Origin: Methanoregulaceae archaeon | GTDB lineage: Archaea > Halobacteriota > Methanomicrobia > Methanomicrobiales > Methanospirillaceae | Assembly: GCA_028679275.1 (NCBI GenBank) | Contig: JAJRBV010000184.1 | Span: forward strand, 1 to 6,422 | DNA length: 6,422 nucleotides | Reading direction: 5' to 3' | In this document: piece after piece, positions 1-5,959 of the stretch | Layout of the letters: every line of letters begins with the position of its first letter | Numbering within the stretch: position 1 is the stretch's first letter | Translations under genes and position numbers: made by a program | Notes under the pieces: generated by a model | What the model saw: only the letters and a program-made list of their open reading frames with translations | Database searches by the model: none | What the model was told of the DNA's origin: nothing

Positions 1-721
1 TACCTGAACCTTCCTTGATGATTGCCTCGGTGTACACATTTGCCTTACCCTCGGCAGTCTCATTACCGGTCTGGCCACTTCCATCGACATCAACGTTGTA
101 GGAGACCTGAATGCCCTCATCCACATTTTCAGACACGGTACGGGCAGAGCCTTCAGAGGTGATGGAGCCTTCCTTAAGGTCGACTTCACTCCCTGCAATA
201 ACAGTGACGCAGGTTGCCGGCACGACATCCGCGGCATCGGTTCCCCAGACGCAGCACCCGGCTTCGCCTGTCGATGCAGATGCACACTCATCGATCAGCA
301 CCGCTTCCGTGGAGTACATCCTGCCTACCCCGTTGCCGTCACCATTGTTGTTATAGTCGATGCTCCTCTCGGTCTCGAGGTTGTTGGAGGGCTGGGTCTG
401 GCCGGAGGTGTCGAGATAGAGGTTTTTGTTATACTCTATCGACCCGCTCGTCGCAATGGTATTCTCGAAGTATCCAATCGTTGCCTGGCCCTCCCCGTTT
501 GATTCAAGAGGGGGATTGTCGGCGAGGTTCCCGTTACCCTGGTTGAATGTCAGGTCGGTATTGGACTTGAGGCTCCCCACAGCGGATGCTGATATCTCCA
601 CCGCAAGCCTCGATGTCTCGTTGCTTGGCAGGACCGGGCGTCCCGCTATTCCTGCTGTACAACACAGCGCCATTACTAAAAATGCGCCAGCAAGTAGAAT
701 AGTGAATGTTCTCGTTTTCAT
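1..721 (-). CDS. Secreted repeat protein of unknown function, 3' end beyond window
   Basis: I do not recognise this gene. Reading leftward from an ATG at 721-719 gives 240 open codons and then the window edge, so the C-terminus is missing. The start is set by AAGGTGG (732-726), four bases before the ATG, and by a signal peptide directly after it: MKTRT, a hydrophobic stretch to about residue 21, and a likely cleavage near residue 26. The mature part is rich in Ser, Thr, Asn, Gly and acidic residues, as in exported archaeal surface proteins. NET sequons lie at residues 34-36 and 220-222. A loose repeat appears about three times: a strand ending LDTSGQT or VDGSGQT, a polar loop, then a strand such as VYTEAIIKEG (residues 46-93, 92-146, 201-240). 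Between the second and third units is a segment with Cys146, 156, 157 and 171, perhaps disulfide-bonded. It has its own promoter. The reading frame is clear; no function can be assigned. Confidence 0.8.
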   Translation of the reverse strand, partial: MKTRTFTILLAGAFLVMALCCTAGIAGRPVLPSNETSRLAVEISASAVGSLKSNTDLTFNQGNGNLADNPPLESNGEGQATIGYFENTIATSGSIEYNKNLYLDTSGQTQPSNNLETERSIDYNNNGDGNGVGRMYSTEAVLIDECASASTGEAGCCVWGTDAADVVPATCVTVIAGSEVDLKEGSITSEGSARTVSENVDEGIQVSYNVDVDGSGQTGNETAEGKANVYTEAIIKEGSG

Positions 722-725
722 TTCG

Positions 726-780
726 CCACCTTGATTGATTACACATGGATTTTAAAAATTTATAGTATAAATACCTTGTC
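726..780 (-). promoter_or_regulatory. Promoter and ribosome binding site of the left secreted-protein gene
   Basis: On the minus strand an AT-rich block, TTTATACTATAAATTTTT (771-754), fits an archaeal TATA box. The sequence GACAAGG just upstream (780-774) sits where a BRE would be. A TATA box around 771-764 predicts a transcript start near 740, giving a leader of about 20 bases that contains the Shine-Dalgarno match AAGGTGG (732-726). The spacing is right for an archaeal promoter, but no start site has been measured. Confidence 0.6.
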
Positions 781-893
781 TGGCGATTTGCTAGTTTCTG
801 CCATGAATCGGGTAACTACCCGGTTCAATTGTCTTAATGAGTGAGAAACTGTTGTAACCGGCATGAATGTAAAATCCTTGCCTGGAAATTGCT
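765..893. repeat. Palindrome and imperfect direct repeat between the secreted-protein genes
   Basis: The centre is a near-perfect palindrome at 805-826: GAAtCGGGTA, a 2-base spacer AC, then TACCCGgTTC (9 of 10 pairs match). It is framed by wider inverted arms AGTTTCT (793-799) and AGAAACT (844-850). A direct repeat flanks this structure: ccttgtctggcgatttgct (774-792) and ccttgcctggaaattgct (876-893) match at about 15 positions with one gap. The heptamer catgaat also occurs twice (802-808, 862-868). The near copy of the direct repeat abuts the TATA box of the left gene. This could be an operator or a stable RNA hairpin; there is no coding sequence here. Confidence 0.55.
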
Positions 894-901
894 CGAAGAA
901 T

Positions 902-908
902 AAAAAAA
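902..908 (-). terminator. T-run terminator after the small secreted-protein gene
   Basis: On the minus strand seven consecutive T residues begin two bases after the TAA stop of the upstream gene (stop at 913-911). Short T-runs without a preceding hairpin are the usual archaeal intrinsic terminator. The position immediately behind a stop codon, with a separate promoter further on, supports the call. Confidence 0.55.
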
Positions 909-910
909 TG

Positions 911-1267
911 TTATCTGAATACCCCTGAATCATATTTGGCGCTGAAACTGAACCCGCTTATCGAACCGTCAACAGATACGGTCTGCTTGAACTCAATTAT
1001 CGTGTTCTGGTCCTGTAACACTCCGTTACTGAATGCACTGACCGAACCCTGGGTTACGGGAAGATGGGTACCCGAACCCGAGGTGATACCATAACCCCCG
1101 GGCTGATATTTGGTTGTCTGAATTCCTTTGATATATGACTGGTACCTGGATGAGGTATATTTATCCCCTGTTCCGCCGGAGACAGATATGGAATATGCAG
1201 ACACTGGTGTGGCAATGATCAGGGCGATCACCAGTGCCGTAACGATTATAATGTCCCTTCTTCTCAT
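911..1267 (-). CDS. Small secreted protein of unknown function (118 aa)
   Basis: I do not recognise this gene. The N-terminus is a textbook signal peptide: MRRRD followed by a hydrophobic core (about residues 6-19) and a likely cleavage after ATPVSA at residue 24. That leaves a mature protein of about 94 residues, rich in Ser, Gly, Thr and Tyr, with no cysteine and no second membrane segment. The C-terminal third has alternating strand-like residues (IIEFKQTVSVDGSISGFSF, residues 90-108), suggesting a beta-rich fold. Its VSVDGS resembles VDVDGS in the neighbouring secreted protein, so the two may be distant relatives. The ATG start fits a weak ribosome site AAAGGAAA and follows its own TATA box. 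A T-run behind the stop suggests a single-gene transcript. Export is well supported, function is unknown. Confidence 0.75.
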   Translation of the reverse strand: MRRRDIIIVTALVIALIIATPVSAYSISVSGGTGDKYTSSRYQSYIKGIQTTKYQPGGYGITSGSGTHLPVTQGSVSAFSNGVLQDQNTIIEFKQTVSVDGSISGFSFSAKYDSGVFR

Positions 1268-1274
1268 GGTTATT

Positions 1275-1325
1275 TTCCTTTTTGCAAATAGGTGTCGTTG
1301 CTGAAGAAATAAATACTTTCCCGCG
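1275..1325 (-). promoter_or_regulatory. Promoter of the small secreted-protein gene
   Basis: On the minus strand, TATTTATTT (1315-1307) is preceded by the purine-rich GGGAAA that fits a BRE (about 1322-1317). The predicted transcript start is near 1286, leaving a leader of about 19 bases that contains AAAGGAAA as a weak ribosome binding site. It lies in the 80-base gap after the thiL stop codon, so this gene is probably transcribed apart from the upstream operon. Confidence 0.6.
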
Positions 1326-1347
1326 TTGGGAGACGGTGGCAGGGGGA

Positions 1348-2214
1348 TTATTCATCCCACCGGTGCAGATAACCTCTGGCCATCTCACTCCGGCCGTCCA
1401 CCTCTACTCTGGGTTCCTCGATTACCCTGCCGACAGGATAATACGTCACTCCGTGAACAGGATGGCGGTCCGGGGGACAGGTAAAGAGCAGTTCAAAATC
1501 TCCCCCCCCGAAAAGTGCATATTCCCTGCTCTTTTCAGCCGGCACTCCTTCAAGAAGTGGCAGCAGGTTGGAATCGATCGAATAGCCACAGCGGTTCGCA
1601 TCGAGAAGGTCATAGAGTGAGAGGACAAGGCCATCGCTGATATCCATCATGGAAGAGACTCCTCCCGATGCCAGGATCAGACCCTCGTTCACCCGGGGAA
1701 CTGGTTCCAGAAGGACCCGCTTATACCGGGAGTATCCTTCGAGCGCAGCCTGTGCCCGTCCAAGCGGCCCCGTGATGCCGATGAGATCCCCGGGAACTGC
1801 ACCATGTCGCCGTACTACTTTTCCTCCTTCAGCAAACCCGATACCGGAGCTGACGATAGTGAGTTCCCGGTGAGCATCGAGATCTCCCCCGGCCAGGACT
1901 GCCCCGCAGGATTCACAGCAGGCTTTTGCCCCTGTCAGGATCTGTCTTAACCGTTGTCCCGTATCAAGCCCGACTGCAAGGAGCACCATGGCGGGCCGGG
2001 CGCCCATTGCAGCAATATCACTGAGGGTAACCGCCGCACTCATCCACCCGATCTGCCAGTCTGTCATACCACGGGGAAAATCGGTCGTTTCATGCAGCAT
2101 GTCGGTCGTAGCAACAAGGAGCCCGCCATTACTCGGGAAAACGGCACAGTCATCGAGTGTCTGTTCTGTCCCTATGATCTCGCGGACTACCTCCTTCAAA
2201 GCCCTTTCATCCAA
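1348..2214 (-). CDS. thiL: Thiamine-monophosphate kinase ThiL
   Basis: ThiL phosphorylates thiamine monophosphate with ATP to give thiamine pyrophosphate, the last step of cytoplasmic cofactor synthesis. The 288 residues carry the ThiL/PurM-like signature in order: DDCAV (21-25), TTDML (36-40), the Mg/ATP segment SDIAAMGA (65-72), GGDL (109-112), GPLG (149-152), MDISDGL (190-196) and GGGDFELLF (236-244). The length is slightly below the roughly 300-330 of bacterial enzymes and nothing catalytic seems missing. The start is a TTG at 2214-2212. An in-frame stop lies three codons upstream, GGAGATGA (2228-2221) serves as ribosome site, and the first motif sits at the expected distance. It overlaps the end of the COG2433 gene by 8 bases, so translation is probably coupled. 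A run of eight G residues (1509-1502, minus strand) encodes the GGG of GGGDF. Confidence 0.93.
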   Translation of the reverse strand: MDERALKEVVREIIGTEQTLDDCAVFPSNGGLLVATTDMLHETTDFPRGMTDWQIGWMSAAVTLSDIAAMGARPAMVLLAVGLDTGQRLRQILTGAKACCESCGAVLAGGDLDAHRELTIVSSGIGFAEGGKVVRRHGAVPGDLIGITGPLGRAQAALEGYSRYKRVLLEPVPRVNEGLILASGGVSSMMDISDGLVLSLYDLLDANRCGYSIDSNLLPLLEGVPAEKSREYALFGGGDFELLFTCPPDRHPVHGVTYYPVGRVIEEPRVEVDGRSEMARGYLHRWDE

Positions 2215-4159
2215 CTTTCTTCATCTCCTTTCCCCTTTCAGTACGGTACTCTCGATAAATCTCCTCAAGGAGTTGTGCCTTCTTCTCCCGCTCATACTCC
2301 CTCTGCTGATCTTCCCATGTCCCGATGGCAGCATCCAGCCGGTCCCGTTCTGCCGTTACCGACCCGCCCCTCATCACGGCACCTGCGGTATCAGCGGAAA
2401 GAAGCGGAACAGAAGCTTCCCTGAAAATCGACTCGAGCTGGGGATCGAACCGGGATGTCCGCGGCATCTTCGCCACAAGGCCGCCAATCCCTGACCCCGC
2501 AAGTTCCCGTGCAGCATTCTTCCCCCAGACGTCAATCCTGGGCACGTATATGAAATCTCCCTCCCTTATACCAAGTTCATCCGAAAGTGCCCTGATACCT
2601 TCCCGGGTGAGAGAGGGCAGGAGTTTGAGCATTACATCCTGCTCGCCTGGACCGGTCACCTCGTAGGCCTTCATCTTTTCCATTCTTTTCCGGAGTTTTT
2701 CGCAAGCCCGTTCCTCCCGTCTGATCCTCTTTTTGAGACTTGCAATGACCGCATCACGCCTGACCAGTTCAGCATCTCTCCGGAACACCTGGTCCTGCTG
2801 CGACCGGATTTTCTTCACCCGGCCCTGGAGCCGGATGATCTCATGGTCTCTCTTCTGGATCTCTTCCTGCAGGTCATTCACCACCGCTTTGAGACGCTTT
2901 ACAGTGCCGTCCAGTATCCGGATTCTCTCGTCCCTCCTGGCATCGATCTCCACCTTTGGCGCTTCGACGACAGGCCGCAGTGTCCTGCCCTTCAGATCGG
3001 AAAGGACCTGCTCAAGTGACTGCCCCCTCACAATCCCTGCCCTCACCTCGTCAAGGTCATTTCCCGGGGGCACCCTGCGGAGGAGATTCTGGAACTTGTT
3101 CCGGTAGCTGCGGAACGCATCCATCGCTGCTGCAAGGGCATCCCGTTCATGGTCATTCTGGTACTGGAACGGAGCAGTCAGCTCATGCTTGGTCTCAACG
3201 CTCATATCCTGCCGGGGAGAGTAGGCAATCCCGTTGAATGCCCTCCTGATCTTCTCGACAGAAAATGGCATCTCGTGGACATCTGAAGCAATAATGAGTG
3301 GTTTTCCCACCCTGTAGATCGCTTCGATCACATCCGACATCGCCATCTGGCGTGAACTGGCAAGATACAGGAGGTTCCCGTCAAGGTCAAGGGCCGCGAT
3401 GGCTGTTGTGGTACCGGGATCGATGCCCACGATCAGGTGGCGGGGTTTTCCCGAAAGCGGCCTGAAGGTGATCCTCTCGAGCCGCTTTCCGCTGATCCGG
3501 ACCTGGACATCGGCTCCCCTGTAGGTGGTTGCAGGCACCTGGCCGCGGGAGGCAAACACGTCAAATGCAACCCTGCTGTTCCCGCCAAATGCCCGGGTCT
3601 CCTTTTTACGATACCGGAGACCTGCCGCCACAAGCGCCATCTCGATCTCCCTGGCTTTCTGCTGGACGGCCCCGTGGATCTTCCGGACATACCGGTTCTG
3701 GCTCCAGCCCCCTTTACCCGGCGAGCGGTGCCTGCTCACCACAATCTCGCTGGTATTCTCAAATGCAATCACTTCAGCTCCGGCGCCGAGACCGGCAACC
3801 CTCGCAATGGTCCGGGCCTCATCAAAAGGATCAAACCGGTTGAAGCTGATATTGAACCTGCTGGCAACTTTTCCCAGGCTCTCTTTCTTCTCCCCTCCTG
3901 TCACCTGGACCAGACGCACCGAGGGAGGGAGAGCCTGGAGGAAGGTGTAAAGGTCATGCTGGTCGACAGAAATCTCCTGCAGGCTGTCAACGGCAAGGAT
4001 GTCGGGCTTCTCTTCGTTGAGAATCCGGAAGAGCCGGAATCCTGAGACCTCGCCTTCTCCGATGATTTCTCCTTCCTCCATCCGTACCAGTGCATACATC
4101 GGGCGACGGGACTTGGAGCGCACCGAACCCTTGATAATATCGATGCCAAATACCCTCAT
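2207..4159 (-). CDS. COG2433/DUF460 protein: tandem RNase H-like fold with coiled coil
   Basis: This 650-residue protein belongs to the archaeal COG2433 (DUF460) family, described only as a possible RuvC/YqgF-type nuclease; its substrate is unknown. Visible domains: a first RNase H-like half (residues 1-125) with FGIDIIKG, VDS (Asp58) and FDEAR; a middle region (about 126-236) containing GKGGWSQNRYVRKIHG (148-163), resembling the GGQ region of eRF1/VLRF1 proteins; and a second RNase H-like half (241-345). The latter has VGIDPGTTT (Asp247), ASDVHE (Asp293) and NDHERDA (335-341), plausible metal-binding acids. A charged coiled coil follows (about 405-500), then a C-terminal domain with a basic, helical tail. 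The ATG at 4159-4157 is chosen because FGIDI follows at once and it forms an ATGA overlap with the rio2 stop. A longer start at 4312 would lie inside rio2. Family is sure; nuclease activity is inference. Confidence 0.88.
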   Translation of the reverse strand: MRVFGIDIIKGSVRSKSRRPMYALVRMEEGEIIGEGEVSGFRLFRILNEEKPDILAVDSLQEISVDQHDLYTFLQALPPSVRLVQVTGGEKKESLGKVASRFNISFNRFDPFDEARTIARVAGLGAGAEVIAFENTSEIVVSRHRSPGKGGWSQNRYVRKIHGAVQQKAREIEMALVAAGLRYRKKETRAFGGNSRVAFDVFASRGQVPATTYRGADVQVRISGKRLERITFRPLSGKPRHLIVGIDPGTTTAIAALDLDGNLLYLASSRQMAMSDVIEAIYRVGKPLIIASDVHEMPFSVEKIRRAFNGIAYSPRQDMSVETKHELTAPFQYQNDHERDALAAAMDAFRSYRNKFQNLLRRVPPGNDLDEVRAGIVRGQSLEQVLSDLKGRTLRPVVEAPKVEIDARRDERIRILDGTVKRLKAVVNDLQEEIQKRDHEIIRLQGRVKKIRSQQDQVFRRDAELVRRDAVIASLKKRIRREERACEKLRKRMEKMKAYEVTGPGEQDVMLKLLPSLTREGIRALSDELGIREGDFIYVPRIDVWGKNAARELAGSGIGGLVAKMPRTSRFDPQLESIFREASVPLLSADTAGAVMRGGSVTAERDRLDAAIGTWEDQQREYEREKKAQLLEEIYREYRTERGKEMKKVG

Positions 4160-5013
4160 CCCGTCACCAGCCGGTATGCCTCTATGGCCTGCATATCCCA
4201 ACGGTAGCGACGACTGAAATACCGGGTAATGTTCCCGAGGTCCCGCATCAGCAGTTCCTCTGCATTGGGGTGATCGGTACCGACCCACTGAGGCCAGTCG
4301 ATAATATAGCACCGGTATCCGTCATGCATCACGTTGTATTCAGAGAGATCGGAATGAATGATACCCGCATCATATGCCAGCCTGATATTCTCTATGATCT
4401 CCCGGAGGATATCCCCTGGACTTTCGAGCGAGCACCGGTTGAGAGTTGCACCGGGTATGAATTCCATTGCGATGGTATGGCGATTGATATCAACCGGAAG
4501 TGGTACACTCACATCCGGGTGGAGTTTCCGGAGCGCTTCGTACTCCCGCTCGGCTGAATGGCGTGACGCAAGAAGCCAGGGGCAATGGCTCTCCTCCGGG
4601 ATATAATCACGGGTGACCCGGGCGGACTGGAAGGATCGCTGACCAACATGATGGAACTTGAGTGCAACCGGGGACAACCCGAGCCCTTCATAGACCACTG
4701 CTTCTTTCCCCTCACCGATCATGCACCCGAGTGCCTGGAGAGTCCCTTTCTTCGAGAGCGAGATAAGAGCCAGTGCATCATATCCCTGGAAGACCAGGGA
4801 GTAGCCCTCGTAGGGGACGGTGTCGAACCGGACAAAACCCCCTTCCATCAGCCTGCCCAGCCGGTAACTCACCTCGGATTCAGAAAGCCCGATTGTTTTT
4901 TTTATGATATCGAGAGGAACCCACCGGTAACGGCGCATCAGCCGTTCCAGTATGAGAAGGATACGGATCTCATATTTATGGAGCTCCCTGATCTGGTCGG
5001 CTGAAATTCCCAT
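4156..5013 (-). CDS. rio2: RIO2-type atypical serine kinase
   Basis: RIO2 is an atypical protein kinase/ATPase acting in maturation of the small ribosomal subunit in archaea and eukaryotes. The 285 residues match the usual archaeal length (about 280). Residues 1-85 form the winged-helix RIO2 N-domain (LSESEVSYRLGRLMEGGFV). The kinase part shows the nucleotide loop IGEGKEAVVYEG (99-110), Lys119 in ALKFH, the RIO segment GQRSF (124-128), the hinge MEFIPG (183-188), the catalytic loop HSDLSEYNV (220-228; Asp222, Asn227) and the metal-binding IDWPQW (238-243; Asp239). All key residues are present. It is the first gene of the leftward operon and its stop overlaps the next start by 4 bases (ATGA). 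No Shine-Dalgarno site is visible before the ATG and a TATA-like element lies about 30 bases upstream, so the mRNA is probably leaderless or nearly so. Confidence 0.93.
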   Translation of the reverse strand: MGISADQIRELHKYEIRILLILERLMRRYRWVPLDIIKKTIGLSESEVSYRLGRLMEGGFVRFDTVPYEGYSLVFQGYDALALISLSKKGTLQALGCMIGEGKEAVVYEGLGLSPVALKFHHVGQRSFQSARVTRDYIPEESHCPWLLASRHSAEREYEALRKLHPDVSVPLPVDINRHTIAMEFIPGATLNRCSLESPGDILREIIENIRLAYDAGIIHSDLSEYNVMHDGYRCYIIDWPQWVGTDHPNAEELLMRDLGNITRYFSRRYRWDMQAIEAYRLVTG

Positions 5014-5068
5014 GTAATCTACACAATTTTATCTATGCTGGTGATAAAGGTTGATCTGATACCCTCCC
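5014..5068. promoter_or_regulatory. Divergent promoter region between rio2 and the tRNA thiolase gene
   Basis: These 55 bases must hold promoters for both directions. On the minus strand, CTTTATCA (5049-5042) would place the rio2 transcript start near 5020-5015, almost at the ATG. On the plus strand, TTTTATCT (5027-5034) would place the start for the thiolase gene near 5055, leaving a leader of about 14 bases without a good ribosome site. The two TATA elements are only about 7 bases apart and the core promoters overlap. Both assignments are by spacing and base composition only. Confidence 0.5.
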
Positions 5069-5959
5069 ATGCTCTGCAGCAAATGCCGCCGGCAAGCGGT
5101 CCTCTATCAGCGGTATTCCGGCCTCCATCTCTGTAAAGCCCATTTTATTGCCGATTTTGAGGCAAAAGCAAAGCGTGCAATCAGAAATCACCGCTGGATT
5201 GTACCAAAAGACCGGATCGCCGTCGCATTATCCGGGGGGAAAGACAGCAGTGCCCTCCTGTATTTCCTGAAAAAACTGGTAGGAGGGAGAAGGGATGTCT
5301 CGCTCTCTGCGATCACCATTGATGAAGGGATAGGGGGATACCGGGACAGTCGTGTTGCAGCGCGTATTGCTGAAGCGGTCGGGACTGAACTGATCGTCGC
5401 CTCCTTTGAAGACATGTTCGGGGTGACTGTCGATTCGGTGGTCAGGGCAAAGGGAGACCGTCTCTCATGCACCTACTGTGGGGTCCTGCGACGCCAGTGC
5501 CTGAACCGGATTGCGAAGGAGCAGGGAATAACGAAGCTCGCGCTCGGTTTCAACCTTGACGATGAGGCCCAGAGCGTGCTGATGAACGTGTTCAGAGGGG
5601 ATGCCGACCGCCTTTTAAGGCCGGTGACCCCTGTCAAAGGGCTTGTACCTCGGATACGCCCGTTCCTCTATATCCCGGAACGGGAGGTTGCCTTGTATGC
5701 ATTCCTCCACCTGGAAGGATTTGAGATTGGGCGATGCCCCTATTCCCATAACGCCTTACGGGCTGACGTGCGGTCAGTTCTCAATGATTACGACTGGCGA
5801 CACCCGTCTACAAAGTACGCACTGGTAAATCTCGGAGAACGTCTGGCATCCTGTGGAGAACTCCCGGAAAACGGATCTTCAGCCTGCCCGAAATGCGGTG
5901 AGCCATGCATCGGGGAATGCAGGTCATGCCGGATGCTGCAGGAGGTACTCCATGTCTGA
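5069..5959 (+). CDS. ncs6: tRNA 2-thiolation enzyme, TtuA/Ncs6 family (TIGR00269)
   Basis: This enzyme adenylates a tRNA uridine and replaces its 2-oxygen with sulfur, usually supplied by a ubiquitin-like carrier protein; the substrate is U34 in Ncs6/NcsA or U54 in TtuA. The 296 residues show the full plan: an N-terminal zinc finger (Cys3, Cys6, Cys22, His25), the PP-loop SGGKDSS (55-61), FNLDDEAQ (161-168), three cysteines expected to hold a [4Fe-4S] cluster (Cys134 and Cys137 in CTYCG, Cys223 in RCPYS), and a C-terminal zinc ribbon (Cys273, Cys276, Cys284, Cys287, with an extra Cys280). The ATG is supported by the CxxC beginning at residue 3. It diverges from rio2 and overlaps the channel gene by 8 bases. 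No sulfur-carrier gene is in view. Whether it acts on U34 or U54 cannot be told; U34 is more likely for a mesophile. Confidence 0.9.
   Translation: MLCSKCRRQAVLYQRYSGLHLCKAHFIADFEAKAKRAIRNHRWIVPKDRIAVALSGGKDSSALLYFLKKLVGGRRDVSLSAITIDEGIGGYRDSRVAARIAEAVGTELIVASFEDMFGVTVDSVVRAKGDRLSCTYCGVLRRQCLNRIAKEQGITKLALGFNLDDEAQSVLMNVFRGDADRLLRPVTPVKGLVPRIRPFLYIPEREVALYAFLHLEGFEIGRCPYSHNALRADVRSVLNDYDWRHPSTKYALVNLGERLASCGELPENGSSACPKCGEPCIGECRSCRMLQEVLHV
5941..5946 (+). promoter_or_regulatory. Strong ribosome binding site of the channel gene
   Basis: GGAGGT lies inside the end of the thiolase gene, five bases before the ATG at 5952. It is the best Shine-Dalgarno match in the window. It fixes the channel start and suggests independent or coupled initiation within one transcript. 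Confidence 0.75.

Noticed and set aside
659..664. Cys20/Cys21 of the left secreted protein as a lipoprotein attachment site
   Set aside because: The residues before the cysteines (VMAL, MALC) do not fit a lipobox; ordinary signal peptidase cleavage near residue 26 is more likely.
534..746. A 70-codon minus-strand frame starting at 746
   Set aside because: It competes with the secreted-protein frame starting at 721, which has a signal peptide, a ribosome site at the right distance and stays open to the window edge.
765..893. Direct repeats as a CRISPR array
   Set aside because: There are only two imperfect copies, with no regular spacers and no cas genes nearby.
1954..2494. Two overlapping plus-strand open frames of 156 and 168 codons
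   Set aside because: They are antisense to the thiL/COG2433 junction, have no ribosome site or domain, and their translations look random.
3437..4045. A 202-codon open frame on the plus strand
   Set aside because: It is antisense to the COG2433 gene in a GC-rich stretch, has no recognisable motif, and shows proline- and arginine-rich shadow composition.
4160..4312. A 51-residue N-terminal extension of the COG2433 protein
   Set aside because: It lies wholly inside the conserved kinase end of rio2, reads as low-complexity shadow sequence, and the ATG at 4159 with FGIDI right after it and an ATGA overlap is a much better start.
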